A stretch of 64,000 nt of DNA from Linderina pennispora (Eukaryota > Kickxellomycota > Kickxellomycetes > Kickxellales > Kickxellaceae). The position numbers and the translations under genes were made by a program. Location of the stretch: contig NW_024468254.1 of NCBI RefSeq assembly GCF_002104995.1, forward strand, positions 434,001-498,000, in the 5' to 3' direction. Within the stretch, counting starts at the first letter, position 1. Each line of letters starts with the position of its first letter. Shown one piece after another: positions 30,249-39,669 of this stretch. A model generated the notes under the pieces. The model was not told the origin of the DNA. It worked only from the letters and a program-made list of their open reading frames with translations, and did not search any database.

Positions 30249-32611
30249 ATGACTATCGGCCCATCACACCCCCTGTCAGGCTCAAAGCGCAAACGCACCA
30301 ACACTAATATACAAGGCGCTGGCAAAAAGACCAGCCAGCCACCAGCAACACCCGAAACTAAAAAGCAAAACACACGGACGTCGAGCAAAAGTATGTATTT
30401 AAAGCAGAAATATTTTACATGCATTAGCGACCACAAGCATTTAATATTGATGATTTCTATCAAATAGGTCGAGTAGGCGGGACTGCTAGTAGCCACAGCA
30501 TGACATACGGATTCACACCCTCGAAGCACTCGTCGCAGAGCGCTGGCGCACTGTCCAACACGTCGAGGGATCTATCAGAGATCCAAGAGGAACGGAAAGG
30601 ACAAGCGGAGGCGGATGTAGCAGAGCGCCTGCGGGAGGCGAGGGATACTGTGCACGATGTGGTGAAACCGGAGAACCCGATGAACGACAGCCTGTCCGAT
30701 GAGCTGGTGATATTCACAGCCGAGTTGCTTGAGCGGTACATACGTGGTGACGCCATGCCGCAAGATTTGTGTACCAGGGAAGACAAGGAGTTCCACGATA
30801 CGCTGATGAACCTAGCAGTGTCATTTATGGCGTGGCTCTCTGAGTCTAGCCCACCTCCCCGTGAGTCCCTGATGTACAAGCCAAAAAATGCGCTGGTTTG
30901 GTTCGTTGCTCACTGTGTCAAGCATAAACTACCCGCGCATCCTCTTACTGCCTCCCGCTTAGTGCTTCCAGTCGAGAGCCCGGATCGGAAGGCAGGCGAC
31001 TCGGATGACAGAACCAGACCTGACATGATGTTCATTACTCGCCTCATCGACAGCGATCTTGATAAAGTGCCTAAGCGGCCGTCGTATAGCGATGCTCTAG
31101 CGATCATTGAGGCCAAGCGCAGCGAGAGGCACGAGCTGGAAGCGCAGCGGCAGCTATTCTACCAAACGCGGCAGCTCTACTTTAACCAGCCGAATCGTCG
31201 TTTCGCATGGGGATTGACCCTATGCAACAAGACTGCCTGCGCGTATCTGTTCACCAATGACGACGTTTTCCGGACGCCAGATATGGATTTGGGCAGCCCT
31301 TCTGGTCGCCACTCGTTTGTCCAGCTGCTGGTCAGGTTCTCGCTGTGTGAAACACACCAGCTCGGGTACGACTCCAATTTCGTGGAGCTGGGTAGTGGCA
31401 AATGGAAGATCATCTGCCATGACGGTGACGATCGCAAGGAGTACTACGTCACTGACATACCGGTGCGAGCTGAGCGACTGTTTGGGCGGCACACTCGCTG
31501 CTTCATTGCATCACCGACGGACCCTTGGACGAGCGATTCCAACGAGGAGAATGTGGAGAGAGTCGCAATCAAGGACGCGTGGTCACGGGCTACCGAATCA
31601 GAGAAGGACGACGTCCGCGATGAGGTGGCGATGATGCGCAAGTTTGACACGGAGCTCTGCGGCATGAAGGAGAGCGACGACTTGATCTACCCAGAAGTCA
31701 TGATAGGTGGTCGTATTACCTATGTCAACGGCGAAGGTGCTGTCACCAGCGACAATACCAAGCATATCCTCAAGGCGCCACTGTCTGAGAGCTTCTCCGA
31801 CATCTGCTTCCGCGCCCATAAGGTTATCGTCATGACCCCCGTCGGCCGCGACCTGAGTGGCCTCGAGTCAGCTAATGAGCTCATTCAGGTCGCTGCCGAT
31901 GTGATGCAGTTTCACTCAGCCTTAGTCAAGCACTGCAATATCCTGCATCGCGACATATCTGACAGCAACATCCTGCTAGTCGAGAAGGATGGCCGGCAAC
32001 GCGGGATGCTGATCGACTTTGATTATGCACTGGATATGAGTATCGAGGGACAGACGGCACACAAGGATCGCACTGGCACGCTCCCTTTCATGAGCGTTAA
32101 CAACCTATTGGCTTCCGATGCTCCACGGACGGCGCTCGACGACTGGGAGTCGATGCTCTATCTACTTTGCTGGATCGGAACGTTCTGGGTCAACGACGAG
32201 TATAAGAGAGCCGATGAATTCCAGGATGCGCTGCAGATTAACAGGTGGAGGACAGGAAGTACTGAGGCAATTACAGAAGCGAAGCGTGGCCATCTCCACT
32301 CGAAAAAGCTCTTTGCAAGTCAAATTGCCAAAAAGTTCCACCCAGGTATCCCTGGATGCAAGTACCTTCATACTCTTGTACAGCAGCTCCGTTCCGCGCT
32401 CATTGACAGCGATATCAGCATTCCAAATATCTGTGGGGCTAGCACTATGGATCCGCCAGAGCCTGAAGATGGTGATTTTGAGTCGTATCTAGATCAGAAG
32501 GATATTGACCCGTTTTTCGAGAGGGCCAGGGACAAAGATATTGTTGAGAGCATCTCGGCATGCCTCTTGAAGATACTGGGAGATGCTGCTCGGAAGACTT
32601 CGACTAACTAG
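30249..32611 (+). CDS. FunK1-type fungal protein kinase (two exons)
   Basis: Exons 30249-30390 and 30468-32611 join across a 77-bp intron (donor GTATGT, acceptor ATAG) to give 761 residues. The first exon encodes a basic, Ser/Thr-rich start with a nuclear-signal-like SGSKRKRT. The N-terminal half contains EAKRSERH and the DDVFRTPD region typical of the FunK1 family. The kinase core near residue 540 has LHRDISDSNILL and LIDFDYAL (DFD replacing DFG), followed by GTLPFMS and a DDWESMLYLL helix. FunK1 kinases are a fungus-specific, often amplified family of unclear function. It lies at the left edge of a gene-poor, repeat-bearing stretch and may be accessory. Confidence 0.85.
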
Positions 32612-33068
32612 ATCATTCTTTCGGGCTTTATTGTAACTTGCATCCAATATTATTGCTAGCCTGTGAATAAGAGGTCATGTGCTTAAGGTGGTAGCCTTCA
32701 GATATGGGGTAGGTATTTACGAACGTATGTGTAGACTAGCTGGAAATATTGGCGAAAACAAACTAAAGAAAAGGAGGTGAGAGGGGATCGGCTGATCCTG
32801 GCCCTGTGCTATGTGGTTTGGTTGTTGGTATGGTGGCGCAGGAATGGTTCGACACACCAGTGCCAACATAAGGGAAACCCTGGAATGAGAGATGTATAGG
32901 AAGGAATGGCTAAGGGGACCGACTGACAGCCTTGAGCTCAGGTGCATATGCATTCAAGATAGGGCTCAAGGTAGCGTCTGAGTATGCTGGCACACTGAGA
33001 TTGGACACTATCATTCAATGAGCTTGCATGCTGTTGCAACATAAACCTGGCATTACCATTTATTTCTT

Positions 33069-33332
33069 TACTAGAATTGCTCTGCTTGCGATGCGAGCTC
33101 GGCTGCTAGTCAGCATGGATTGACATGTCGATAAGAGCATCATGGCGAACTGGTCATTTGAACATGTCGGATGGTTGCTGATGCAATCACAATCATGGAC
33201 ATCTCCCATCTTGATGGCTTGCTCACTGCGGGTGTTTCCGCGCTGGTTCGCCACTGCTGGCCAGCAGAATCGCGTGAAGCTGCAGGAGCTCTCTTGCGCG
33301 GCTTCTTCGTTGCCATAGTGGTGCCAGAACTT
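33069..33332 (-). repeat. Solo right-end copy of the Fanzor element
   Basis: About 264 bp that closely matches 39518-39777, with scattered substitutions and small indels. On the minus strand, the part near 33332 encodes a basic tail (ATKKPRKR) matching the C-terminal tail of the Fanzor relic at 39.7 kb. The remaining 150 bp or so are noncoding and end near 33069 in two adjacent hairpins: a 6-bp stem at 84-98 of the 33000 block and a 4-bp stem just after it. Similarity stops abruptly at both ends, as expected for a truncated or internally deleted element. Confidence 0.75.
33084..33114. other. Double hairpin at the element end (solo copy)
   Basis: gcttgc-gat-gcgagc (33084-33098) and gctg-ctagt-cagc (33102-33114). 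The first stem has one substitution relative to the 39.5 kb copy that still allows a G.U pair when read as plus-strand RNA. Confidence 0.5.
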
Positions 33333-33535
33333 ATCAGAAAATTAGATTACTTCTCCTCACCCTTTTCCTATTCTTCCTTTTATTCTCGAATCGGTCCAGT
33401 CACCGGTCTATTCTCTCTGCTTCCTTTTTTTTTTTTTTTCGCCAACTCCCTATTAATCTCTTCAAGACTGCCTTGGTCTGTCTCCTTTTCCAATATATTC
33501 TCTTTTACTTGGGTGCTACAGCCCAACCAACTACT

Positions 33536-34669
33536 TTATAACTTGACAAGATGGAGATCTAATGGATCGACCCATTTCCACCGTGAATCCGAATATTCGA
33601 AGTTTATGTATCCTCTGTGATCAAGCCAATCCTCAATAGCATATCCAGACATATCCCAGCGGGCCAGGATCAGTGCGGTGCCGTTGTGCTGCAAATGCAG
33701 CCGCTCTTCCTTCTCTGGGAGCTCTGGTGTAAGCTCTATCTCAAAATCACTACCTTCCTGGCAGTAGAGGTACTCGTTATCGAACTTGAGATAGACAATG
33801 TCGTCGATTGTCTCGCTGGTAAAGATCGAGTCATCACCTGGGTACATCATTAGAAAGCCATCTGACATGTCCATTCCTGAATAGTTTGGTTCCTCATCAT
33901 GCCGATTTTCGTCCGCGTAGTACGAATGGTAGCTATTGATATCTCTGGTCAGCCGAAACCGCTCGCCATCAACAACTTCGTTACCGAGATAGTCTTTGAG
34001 TCTAAACTGTCCGTCAGGTAGACGCTTGAGACCATGCTCCTTCAGAAAATGCGCTTGCTTCGCGCACTTTCTAATATACTCTGGCTTATTCCAAGCTTTT
34101 AAGAGGAAATTGCCTATACGATCCACACTGACATCCATGCTGTTGTCAGTATCCTCCGCCTCAACACACTTGAACTTGTTGTCATATGCCACGACAAACA
34201 GTCCTTGGAAACAGCTGACCATCCTTTTAACAGTCTGCACGAAATCCCCGAGATCAATAATGTCGTAGTAAACCAGAACGCTGGTGATTTCAACTGGCTC
34301 ACTAGGGGGATCAATGGAGGAGCCGGTCGGGACGAAATAGACAACTGCCGGGTTTGTAGCTGTCTTCAATCCATCCTGCTCGCGAGTGCATCTATTCCAG
34401 ATGCCAACGTAGTTTGGGTGAGCCAGCTGAGTAATACAGTTCCTGGACCAGTAGCTGCACTCGACTGTTCCTTCGGGTGAGTTGTGGAAGATAAAGTGGT
34501 CCTCTTCAAAGACTAAGAACGGGTCCTTGTTAGCCGCCTCGATGTCAACAGCCTCCTGCTCGGTCGCCACATCGATGAACTCGGTGCTCTTGTCGGCGAA
34601 GCACTTGACAATGCTGTCCCGGTTGACATGCTTCGGGACGTAGGCGCGGATACTCCAGTGAGGTGGCAT
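33536..34669 (-). CDS. Protein of unknown function
   Basis: 377 residues from the ATG at 34669, with a TATAAAG box 65 bp upstream. I do not recognise the family. The protein is acidic and aromatic-rich, with no signal peptide or membrane segment. It starts MPPHWSIRAYVPKH and has a central mixed alpha/beta-looking part (VLVYYDIIDLGDFVQTVKRM, then FVVAYDNKFKC). The C-terminal part is rich in Asp/Glu/Tyr with many Trp. Codon use is less GC-biased than in neighbouring housekeeping genes, and it sits beside a transposon remnant and a FunK1 kinase, so it may be lineage-specific. It could be a single-exon cytosolic protein; no enzymatic motif is visible. Confidence 0.6.
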   Translation of the reverse strand: MPPHWSIRAYVPKHVNRDSIVKCFADKSTEFIDVATEQEAVDIEAANKDPFLVFEEDHFIFHNSPEGTVECSYWSRNCITQLAHPNYVGIWNRCTREQDGLKTATNPAVVYFVPTGSSIDPPSEPVEITSVLVYYDIIDLGDFVQTVKRMVSCFQGLFVVAYDNKFKCVEAEDTDNSMDVSVDRIGNFLLKAWNKPEYIRKCAKQAHFLKEHGLKRLPDGQFRLKDYLGNEVVDGERFRLTRDINSYHSYYADENRHDEEPNYSGMDMSDGFLMMYPGDDSIFTSETIDDIVYLKFDNEYLYCQEGSDFEIELTPELPEKEERLHLQHNGTALILARWDMSGYAIEDWLDHRGYINFEYSDSRWKWVDPLDLHLVKL

Positions 34670-34733
34670 GTTTCCAAAACAGAGAAAGGAGATGGGTGTG
34701 AGGGAAATGAGAGAGACTCCAGATGCTGCGGAC

Positions 34734-34740
34734 CTTTATA
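34734..34740 (-). promoter_or_regulatory. TATA box of the unknown gene at 33.5-34.7 kb
   Basis: TATAAAG on the minus strand, 65 bp upstream of the ATG at 34669. Confidence 0.5.
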
Positions 34741-34905
34741 GCCAAAATCCAGGCCAGTGGCTGCGCAGAAACAGGAGGATCAGTGCGAGGCATTTCAGGT
34801 GAATAGTTGGGGATGCAAATCCTACCCTCCAAAGCACTCGGACTTTCTCCGCTCCAAACGCTGCCAAAAGCCGTGAATATCGATTTGCCTGGCGTGTGCT
34901 GGGCG

Positions 34906-35094
34906 CGGCGGTCAGGTCGTGAAGAGAGCCGGTGGCGGCAATGCCTTCTGGCAGGGTGGCATGGGTGTGGACGACAAGAAGTGCATGGGGTGCAGGGGCA
35001 ACAAGAAGTCCCAGGGCACTGGAAAGGCCATCTCTAACCACAGGCCGGCTCAAAGCAAAAAGCAAAAAGCAAAAGCAATGGACTACATTGACTA
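34906..35094 (+). pseudogene. Orphan coding-like 3' exon or gene remnant with a CxxC motif
   Basis: Following a possible splice acceptor (gcggtcag), the plus strand reads about 62 residues to a TAA. It is Gly/Lys-rich, with NAFWQGGMGVDDKKC, a C-x2-C pair (KKCMGCRGNKK) and a basic tail ending KKQKAKAMDYID. It looks like the C terminus of a nuclear or ribosome-associated protein. No upstream exon joins it in phase: a frame from an ATG at 34692 to a GTGAAT donor at 34799 is protein-like but ends in the wrong phase. So it is either an unresolved small gene or a degraded fragment. I do not know the family. Confidence 0.3.
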
Positions 35095-35118
35095 ACAGGA
35101 TAAGTAATAAAGATATTT

Positions 35119-35443
35119 TCAGTTGTACTTTGGTTCGCGGAAGAGCTTCAGCGACAGGCTGCTCATCATGACCGTCAGGCTGCTGGCAATCATCAGGAGA
35201 CCAGCGATAACTGGTGGCAGTCCGCGGTTGATGGCTGGGTACAGGATGCCTGCTGCGATCGGAATGCACACGATATTGTACATGGACGCCCACACAAAGT
35301 TGAGCTTGACGCGGCGGAACACAATGCGGGACAGGTCGAGCAGTGTCAGCAGCGAGAGCAGCGTCGGCCGCATCAGCAGCGCCGGCGCCGTCTCCATAGC
35401 AGCAGCCGTGCCTGACCCCACAGCAATTCCGACATCAGCCTGC

Positions 35444-35481
<38 letters not shown>

Positions 35482-38106
35482 GGCGACCTTGGCAAACGGG
35501 CGCTTCTGTGGTCCCCTCAGGCGACCAAACAGGCGAGCAGCAACTGACGACGTAGGCTTCACAGACTGCCCCTCCTTGAAGTCGCTCTCGCTCGCATCAT
35601 CGGCCGACTTGCCACGGCGCTGCAGCGTGCGGATGGTCTCAGACTTCTGATCGGGCAGAACGCCGGCCATGACATGGTCGATGCCTAGCTGTGCTGCAAT
35701 GGCATTGGCCGCCGCCTGCTGGTCGCCGGAGATCATCCAGACCTCGATTCCGCGACGCTTCAGCTGGCGCACAACCTCGCGCGACTCCGGACGCACCTGG
35801 TCGGACAGCGCAAAGGCTGCGACGACCTTGCCGCGCATGCTGCGGCCAACTGGCACCAATGCAACAGCAACCGATGTGTAGCCACTGGAGGCCCACTGCG
35901 CGCGTGTGCCCATGGGGACGTCCATCAGGCAGCCCTCCTCCTTGGCCCACGCCTCCTTGCCAACAAGCAGATGGGCAGTGGTAACTCCAGTCCAGCCAAG
36001 CGCGTGGGCAATCTCTGCTGGGAGCTCGACAGTCGCCTGCATGCCGCGGCCAGGCAGCTCCTGGTGCTCAAGCAGCTGCGCACGCACCGAGTCCGACTGC
36101 GTGTGCTCGCGGATATACGCACAAATGGCGGCGGCCAGCGGATGGCTGCTCAGCGACTCGATCTCGACAATGTGTGCATAGAGCCAGCCCGAAATTACCT
36201 CAGCGCGCGACTGCTCGATAAAGTGGTCCGAGACTGCGGGCTTGCCAATGGTCAGGGTGCCGGTCTTGTCGAATGCGACGATGTCGATCTTGCTCGCAGC
36301 CTCCATCGTAGCACCGCCGCCCTTGACCAGAATGCCCATGCGAGCGGCCAGCCCCGTGCCAACCATGATCGCTGTCGGCGCTGCCAGTCCCAGCGCGCAC
36401 GGACACGCAATGACCAGCACGCTGATGGCATTGAGGAGCGCAAAGATCGGGTACTTCATCGGCGGTGCATCGTCCATATGTCCCATGCTGTCGGTGTGCG
36501 AGAGCTTGCCGCCCAGTCCGCCCATGAGCTTCGACGCCAACCAGTCGGCCTTGATATTCCCCGTGGCACCGATGATGAGCCAGACAAAGAACACCAGCAC
36601 CGACGCCAGGACGACCAGCGGCACAAACCGGTTGGCCACCCGGTCGGCAACCTCCTGGATCTGCGGCTTGCTCGACTGCGCGTCCCGCACCAGCTTGACG
36701 ATCCGCGCCAGCGTCGACGACTCGTTGATGGCTGTTGCGCGCATCCGCACCGACTGCGACAGGTTCAGCGTGCCGCCGGTCACTGCCGACCCCTCGCCCT
36801 TGGCCACCGGCAGCGACTCGCCAGTCAGCAGCGACTCGTCGATCTCGGTGTTGCCGCGGACGATCACACCATCGCACGGCACGCGCATGCCGTTGTTGAC
36901 TTGCAGCAGGTCGCCGAGCTGGATCTGGCGCGAGCTGATCGTGGCAAAGTCGTCGGCACCGTCCTTGGCTCCGGGCTTGACCAGCAGGGCGTCGTCGGGC
37001 TGCATCTTCACCAGGGCCTCAACAGCGCCGACAGTGCGGCCCTTGGCGATTGCCTCGAGCCAGCGGCCGAGGAACACAAACGTCATCAGGAACACAGCGG
37101 TTTCAAAGAACTGCTCGCCAGCACCCTGCTGCAAGACCACGCTGATGATCGAGCCAGCGTAGGCGGCGGTGGTGCCCAGCGCAATCAGCACATCCATGTT
37201 GGCAGTCTTGGCACGCACCAGCGACTTGTATGCGTGCTTGTAGAAGAACAGGCCGAGCGTGAACTGCGTGGCTGTGGCGATGAAGAAGGTGCAGATGACC
37301 GAGACCGAGTACTTCTGGAACACCTTGCGGTGGAATGCCTTTGCCACAGGGTTCGACGACGGCAGCGCCATGTCAATGATCATGGAGATGATGAGCATGG
37401 GGATGGCAAACACCAGCGACCACAGGAAGCGCAGCATGGCCTGCCTCCGGTGCTTCTCGAGGTTCCGCAGGGCCATTGTCGACGGATCAGCTGCGCTGCT
37501 CGAGTCTGCCCCATCCAGCGGCGTCGCTGGATACCCGGCATCCGTCAGGGCATCGGCAATCTCGCGCACGCCAATCTCACGCGGAATGTGCTTGACCATT
37601 GCCTGTGCTGTGAGAAGCTGCACATCGGCAGCCTCCACGCCCGGCAGGTCATTGAGCAGAGATGTGATGGTCGCTACGCACGACCCGCACGTCATGCCCT
37701 CGACATTGAACCACGACTCGACTGCGCTCTCGCCGAGGATTGCCTTGGCGTCAGCCTTCGTGGCATCGCTGACAGGAGCCAGTGTCTTGGTGCTCAGCAC
37801 GGCTGCATCATAACCCATGTCCTCGATGGCTGTGCAGAGGTCGGCAACGGGCAAGGCGTGTGTGTAGTGCCGCACTGTCGCCTGTGCTGTCATCAGATCG
37901 ACGCTGATGCTGACGGCGCCGTCAAAGCTGCCAATGTGTCCTTCAATGCTGTTGACGCACGACGCGCATGTCATGCCAGTGACGCTCAGTACTGTTTCGG
38001 TCTCGGGCTGTGTCTCGGCATGATGGTCCACCGAGTCTGGAGCCGCAGTGCTGCTGCTGCTGCTGTAGCGGAAGTCGATAGTTTGCTTGTCTGACTTGAG
38101 TGACAT
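35119..38106 (-). CDS. CCC2: Copper-transporting P1B-type ATPase
   Basis: 995 residues from the ATG at 38106. Two N-terminal heavy-metal-associated domains each carry the copper site: GMTCASC at about residue 46 and GMTCGSC near 138. Eight membrane segments follow, with the ion-binding ACPCALGLAAP motif, the phosphorylation loop FDKTGTLTIGKP, the SSHPLA motif of P1B ATPases, TGES, and the hinge GDGINDAPALAQ. The final membrane pair ends in a short tail. Proteins of this kind (Ccc2, ATP7A/B) pump Cu(I) into the late Golgi for secreted cuproenzymes; the multicopper oxidase at 13-14.6 kb is a plausible client. A TATAAAT lies 134 bp upstream. A 707-residue antisense frame is a codon-bias shadow. 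Confidence 0.95.
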
Positions 38107-39517
38107 GGTGGAGTGGGTTGTAGCGGGGGTGTATGTAAGGTACAATAGTCGGTGTAGTTGCTGTTGAAAGCAGTAGATCTGCAGAAATAGGCAAAGCCCT
38201 TGCACCTCGCCTAGTCTGGATGGAAGGAAGCCTTGGGTGATTTATAGACAGCTGCGTCGAATACTCTCGTCGAGGAGCGCAGTCTGGGGTACAGAGTTTT
38301 TAGAGATAGGCACAGAAGAGTGGCGTGCGTACAATTGCTGCGCCGTTTCGATTAGACAGGAAGCAAGGCGGACGAATAGTGGGTGTTGCCGAATGGTCAA
38401 TAGGGCAGGTGCGTAGGGAATATACGGCGACCGCGATGATTTTTTGGGTAGTGCTGCTGCGAATATACAAGTAGAAGCCACCGTGTAAGGAAGGGCTGGT
38501 GAATGAGGAAATACAAAGCGTGTGTAGCGGAGATGGTGTTGGATGCTGGGACTACCCGTCCGTATATATAGCGGGTTTGCAATTATGCTGTGTGAATGGC
38601 TTGCTAAATGGCACCATTGTGATGTTGCAAAGCCAGGTATGCACATGCCCCTGGTTTCTAGAGTCTGTGCTGCCAGAAGGAATTGAGCCATTATTGCCCA
38701 CCAACAGAAAGCATGGAATTCGCACCGAGCGCCTGCAGATCCTGAAGCTGAGCGGTTTTCGCCGCCGGTTTGCTCAGCGCAGAATGCGTGTGCCTCTCGC
38801 CAAACGACCCACATGATGCAGGTGAGCGATTTTTCCCTGCTCAGTCCGCTGGGACACAGGGAAGTAGCACCTCCCTTGAATGTGCGTCTCCCTGTGACCA
38901 GCTCCGCCCCCTCATATACTGCAAATCCATTGTCTCCACCCTGGGCAATATTGCCTCAGTACTTGTTCTGGGCAACAGCAATGTAGCGGAACTGACGCAA
39001 CAGGCAAATGCAAACACTATATTGTGGCCTAAAAGAAGGTCAGCTCTCCTAGCACCTGGAATACACAGCCAGCAGCGCATGCACCCTGGCATAAAGAAGT
39101 ACCGCAAACAGAAAAGACACAAAGAGGGATATGTCAGACAAGACAGGCACAACACCAGTGGTCTGGTAGACCAGCTCTTGCTCCTCTGCAGTTGCTGATG
39201 TTCTTTGCTCCTTTATTTTGCCCTCAGAGCCACGACAAACCACAAACAAGTCATCCACAGCTATTGATTCTGTGAACCAGACTCAGTCTTGTGCCTTGAT
39301 GCATGACTTCTCCAGAACAGTGCACATCTTGTAAGCCTTTCCTCCAACTATGCGATGGCTATTCCTATATCTGGCAGCAATCTAACAGGCCTGGAAGGCC
39401 ATTAAACTAGGTATATCTCTATCTCCCTGCCCACGGTCTCATATATGAAGCTTTTCGCAGTTCAGCATCCCTAGAATATCAGATGAATCTGACAAGTGCG
39501 CCACTGTAATTTTAATA
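38107..39517. other. Intergenic region between the copper ATPase gene and the Fanzor element
   Basis: The first 150 bases hold the leader and TATA box of the copper ATPase. A second TATATATA lies near 38564 but has no gene I can attach to it. The remaining kilobase shows no conserved coding sequence or repeat. Confidence 0.55.
38240..38246 (-). promoter_or_regulatory. TATA box of the copper ATPase gene
   Basis: TATAAAT on the minus strand, 134 bp upstream of the ATG at 38106, a spacing close to that of the P450 gene. Confidence 0.5.
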
Positions 39518-39530
39518 CTAGAAATACTCT

Positions 39531-39561
39531 GCTCGCGATGCGAGCTCGGCTGCTAGTCAGC
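39531..39561. other. Double hairpin at the Fanzor element right end
   Basis: gctcgc-gat-gcgagc (39531-39545, perfect 6-bp stem) followed after three bases by gctg-ctagt-cagc (39549-39561). The same arrangement is found at 33084-33114. Confidence 0.55.
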
Positions 39562-39669
39562 ATGGGTTGACATGTCGATAAGAGCATCACGGCGAACCGG
39601 TCATTTGAACGTGTCGGATAGTTGTTGGTTCAATGGCGATCATGGACATCTCCCATCTTGATGGCCTGC

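Larger units (their letters stand above)
32612..33535. other. Gene-free stretch with a Fanzor right-end copy and a pyrimidine-rich block
   Basis: Contains the solo Fanzor right end (33069-33332) and a pyrimidine-rich plus-strand block (33350-33450, with a T-run of about 16). The rest, 32612-33068, has no feature I can support. Confidence 0.6.
34670..35118. other. Intergenic region with a coding-like orphan segment
   Basis: Contains the promoter of the minus-strand unknown gene, then a plus-strand segment described separately (34906-35094). The remainder shows nothing else. Confidence 0.5.

Noticed and set aside
35971-38094. A 707-residue open frame antisense to the copper ATPase
   Set aside because: It mirrors the codon bias of the ATPase gene; no domain, no plausible start context, and His/Arg/Ala-rich composition typical of antisense GC-rich shadows.
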